A stretch of DNA of 64,000 bases from positions 47,243 through 111,242 of the forward strand of contig JAKSKV010000007.1 of the NCBI GenBank assembly GCA_024401555.1. The letters run 5' to 3'. Numbering within the stretch: the first letter of the stretch is position 1; each line of letters starts with the position of its first letter. A program made the position numbers and the translations under genes. The notes beneath the pieces are model-generated. The model searched no databases. It was given only the letters and a program-made list of their open reading frames with translations, and was not told where the DNA came from. Below are positions 62,402 through 64,000 of the stretch, piece by piece. Source of the stretch: Paludibacteraceae bacterium. Its GTDB lineage: Bacteria; Bacteroidota; Bacteroidia; Bacteroidales; Paludibacteraceae.

Positions 62402-62450
62402 AGAATCCGCCACGCTTCTCGTAGGATCAGCGAACCAGGGCGGGTCTTTT
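62402..62450 (+). ncRNA. Structured leader, candidate abiF-type RNA
   Basis: Directly after the promoter box, ATCCGCC (62405-62411) pairs with GGCGGGT (62439-62445, one wobble) around a 27 nt loop, followed by TCTTTTATTTT. It lies 13-60 bp upstream of a degenerate Abi_2-family gene. Rfam describes an abiF RNA motif in this position relative to abiF genes; identity with that motif is my inference from location and shape, not checked against its model. Confidence 0.45.
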
Positions 62451-62462
62451 ATTTTAAAAACT

Positions 62463-62728
62463 ATGACTAATTTTTATCTTAAGCAGCCTTTATCAATCGC
62501 TGATCAAATTAATTTGTTAAATTACGTGGCGCATGGATTAATCCAAATGGTGTTGATGGAAATAGGTTGTATGCAATAATTTGTTGCATTGCTTATTGGT
62601 TGGACTCGTTGGGTAGCGGAGATTCATTCAAAGCAAAATTAAAAGCTTTGATTGCTAAATTCCCTTCTGTCGATATATGTGCAATGGGTTTTCCTGGAAA
62701 TTGGTTAGTACAGCCATTATGGATGTAG
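62463..62728 (+). pseudogene. AbiF/AbiD-family (Abi_2) gene remnant
   Basis: The first 20 codons from ATG 62463 (YLKQPLSIADQINLL) fit the N-terminus of Abi_2 proteins. A one-base loss near 62517-62519 shifts the frame; the other frame then reads KLRG and jumps to a C-terminal part (NRLYAIICCIAYWLDSL ... SFKAKLKALIAKFP ... MGFPGNWLVQPLW) that ends at 62728. About 600-700 bp of the middle of the usual 900 bp gene is missing. Promoter and leader are preserved. Abortive-infection toxin of an RNA-linked system, now dead by frameshift plus internal deletion. Confidence 0.75.
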
Positions 62729-62739
62729 TAAACATTAAT

Positions 62740-62785
62740 AAATCCGTGGAGCATCTTCAGATGTCATCCACGGATTTATGTTTTT
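62740..62785. terminator. Terminator between the abi remnant and aldo/keto reductase
   Basis: Perfect 11 bp stem AAATCCGTGGA/TCCACGGATTT with an inner CATCT-TC-AGATG hairpin. T-run is best on the plus strand (the abi side), but it also lies at the end of the minus-strand reductase gene. Confidence 0.88.
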
Positions 62786-62797
62786 ATGAGATCTCTA

Positions 62798-63832
62798 TTA
62801 TTTCAAGATCTTCTCGATTGCGTTCAATTCCTCTGCGGAGAATTGAAGGTTGTTCAATGCCTTGAGGCTATCCAGCAATTGGTTGGCCGAGCTTGCGCCT
62901 ACGATCACGCTGGTCACGCGTTCGTCCTTGAGCAACCATGCCAAGGCCATCTCAGCCAAGGTCTGACCACGCTTCACGGCGATATCGTTCAATGATTGGA
63001 TCTTAGCCACCAATTCAGGGGTAATGGATGATTTCTGCAAGAAGAAGTTCTTGGCTGCTCTGGAATCAGCTGGAATGCCGTTGAGGTAACGGTTGGTCAA
63101 CAATCCTTGCGCCAATGGGGAAAATGCCACCATGCCAACGCCCTTTTCCTTCAATAGCGGAAGCAATTCAGGCTCGGTCCAACGATCCATCATGGAGTAG
63201 CGTGCTTGGTGTACCAAACATGGCACCTTATGTTCCGCCAAAATCGCTACCGCCTCTTTGGTCTGTTTCGCATCGTAATTGGAAATACCTACATACAATG
63301 CTTTTCCCTGACGCACGATGTCTGCCAAGGCACCCATGGTCTCCTCGAGTGGAGTGTTAGGATCCGGACGGTGAGAGTAGAAGATATCCACATAGTCCAA
63401 GCCCATTCGTTTCAAACTTTGGTTGAGGCTTGCCATCAGGTATTTGCGGCTTCCCCATTCTCCGTAAGGACCAGGCCACATGTCGTAGCCGGCCTTGGTG
63501 GTGATGATCATCTCGTCGCGGTAAGCGCCCAAGCCATGTTTCAAGATTTTACCGAAGTTCTCCTCGGCAGAACCATAGACAGGTCCGTAGTTATTCGCAA
63601 GGTCGAAGTGGGTAATACCATTGTCGAAGGCGGTGAAGGCGATCTTCTCGAAGTTCTCGAAGCAATCAACGCTTCCGAAATTGTGCCACAAACCTAAGGA
63701 AATGGCGGGAAGCAACAATCCGCTTCGTCCGCAACGACGATAGACCATCTCGTCATATCTTTTATCACTTGCCACGTAAGGGACCGCGGCGTGCAAATTG
63801 GGTGTTCCCACTTTTTGATTAACAGAATCCAT
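62798..63832 (-). CDS. Aldo/keto reductase (L-glyceraldehyde 3-phosphate reductase-like)
   Basis: 344 aa NADPH-dependent reductase of the YghZ/GPR branch: FDLANNYGPVYGSAEENFG with catalytic Tyr, TTKAGYDMWPGPYGEWGSRK, YSHRPDPNTPLEETMGAL with active-site His, VAFSPLAQGLLT and SVIVGASSANQL. It may detoxify aldehydes such as methylglyoxal. A minus-strand TACCTTTG box (63856-63863) lies 24 bp upstream. Confidence 0.93.
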   Translation of the reverse strand: MDSVNQKVGTPNLHAAVPYVASDKRYDEMVYRRCGRSGLLLPAISLGLWHNFGSVDCFENFEKIAFTAFDNGITHFDLANNYGPVYGSAEENFGKILKHGLGAYRDEMIITTKAGYDMWPGPYGEWGSRKYLMASLNQSLKRMGLDYVDIFYSHRPDPNTPLEETMGALADIVRQGKALYVGISNYDAKQTKEAVAILAEHKVPCLVHQARYSMMDRWTEPELLPLLKEKGVGMVAFSPLAQGLLTNRYLNGIPADSRAAKNFFLQKSSITPELVAKIQSLNDIAVKRGQTLAEMALAWLLKDERVTSVIVGASSANQLLDSLKALNNLQFSAEELNAIEKILK

Positions 63833-63855
63833 ATACTTTAAAATTTTGGTTAGGG

Positions 63856-63863
63856 CAAAGGTA
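63856..63863 (-). promoter_or_regulatory. -7 promoter box for the aldo/keto reductase
   Basis: TACCTTTG on the minus strand, 24 bp upstream of the ATG. Confidence 0.5.
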
Positions 63864-63954
63864 GGGAAAAAAATTTATCGATGTGTTGTTTGTGACATTC
63901 AATCAAGGATTTGTAAAATATGTCATTGATTTGTTGATATTTTAAATCACTAGT

Positions 63955-63975
63955 GTCCACTAAAAAATAGTGGAC
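63955..63975. repeat. Perfect inverted repeat at the right edge, possible IS end
   Basis: GTCCACTA and TAGTGGAC form an 8 bp perfect inverted repeat with a 5 nt A-rich loop. Short palindromes like this occur at insertion-sequence ends, but no transposase is in view since the window stops 25 bp later. Confidence 0.35.
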
Positions 63976-64000
63976 GGTTAAAAATTAAAATTATCAAATA

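Overview
The window is typical of a Bacteroidota chromosome, most likely an uncultured member of the order Bacteroidales. The evidence is: -7 promoter boxes of the form TAnnTTTG with few Shine-Dalgarno sites, a type III glutamine synthetase, a fused FeoA-FeoB iron transporter, the type IX secretion (T9SS) protein PorV with two T9SS-sorted giant proteins, and short 286-288 aa primary-type sigma factors. No species can be named from the sequence alone. No tRNA, rRNA operon, CRISPR array, intact prophage or intact transposase was seen.

Layout. 1-2883 (minus): Nif3-like protein, membrane metallophosphoesterase, RlmD-type rRNA methyltransferase. 2884-10350 (plus): a defence-type island of different codon habit. 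It holds a truncated ATP-binding/HTH regulator, a methyltransferase-like protein without an NPPY motif, a 1295 aa protein that appears to join a GIY-YIG-like nuclease, an SF2 helicase and an NPPY adenine methyltransferase, a 63 aa protein and a Fic protein. This is the most unusual part of the window. 10562-22584: porV, a FISUMP lipoprotein, an MFS transporter, miaA, GSIII, an Ig-like protein, DUF3127, a GH5 lipoprotein, a Na/Pi cotransporter and nth. 22674-26235 (minus): two tandem primary-type sigma factors and an HtrA protease. 26463-34613 (plus): RNase P RNA, YihY, an M3 peptidase lipoprotein, an unknown protein, a RelA-type ppGpp synthetase with a degenerate hydrolase domain, riboflavin synthase and a PolB-like exonuclease. 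34621-46800 (minus): Fur, a CotH/lamin-tail T9SS protein, gpmI, DUF4834, metF, ftsE, hisI, a hydrolase and the feoAB unit. 46801-47395: a long non-coding gap with a candidate RNA. 47396-62294 (plus): DUF5063, an RNase D-like nuclease, a PurF homologue lacking the nucleophilic Cys, GH13, a Cys-rich small lipoprotein with a MauE/thioredoxin-like partner, hisA, a CCA-adding-type enzyme, a small basic protein, an SDR protein, a 1373 aa T9SS type B protein, an unknown anchored protein, DUF4293 and GNAT. 62295-64000: a decayed AbiF/AbiD-type gene with its promoter and structured leader, an aldo/keto reductase, and an inverted repeat at the right edge.

How the genes fit together. PorV (10562) is the shuttle that delivers proteins carrying C-terminal sorting domains to the cell surface; the proteins at 35041 and 56678 carry type A and type B sorting domains and are its plausible clients. 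The island genes 4087-9154 are packed as one operon (overlap of 11 bp, then 3 bp spacing) and read as an anti-phage or restriction module with Fic just downstream. The minus-strand genes hisI-ftsE-metF-DUF4834-gpmI are tightly spaced and probably co-transcribed. Much of the remainder is housekeeping.
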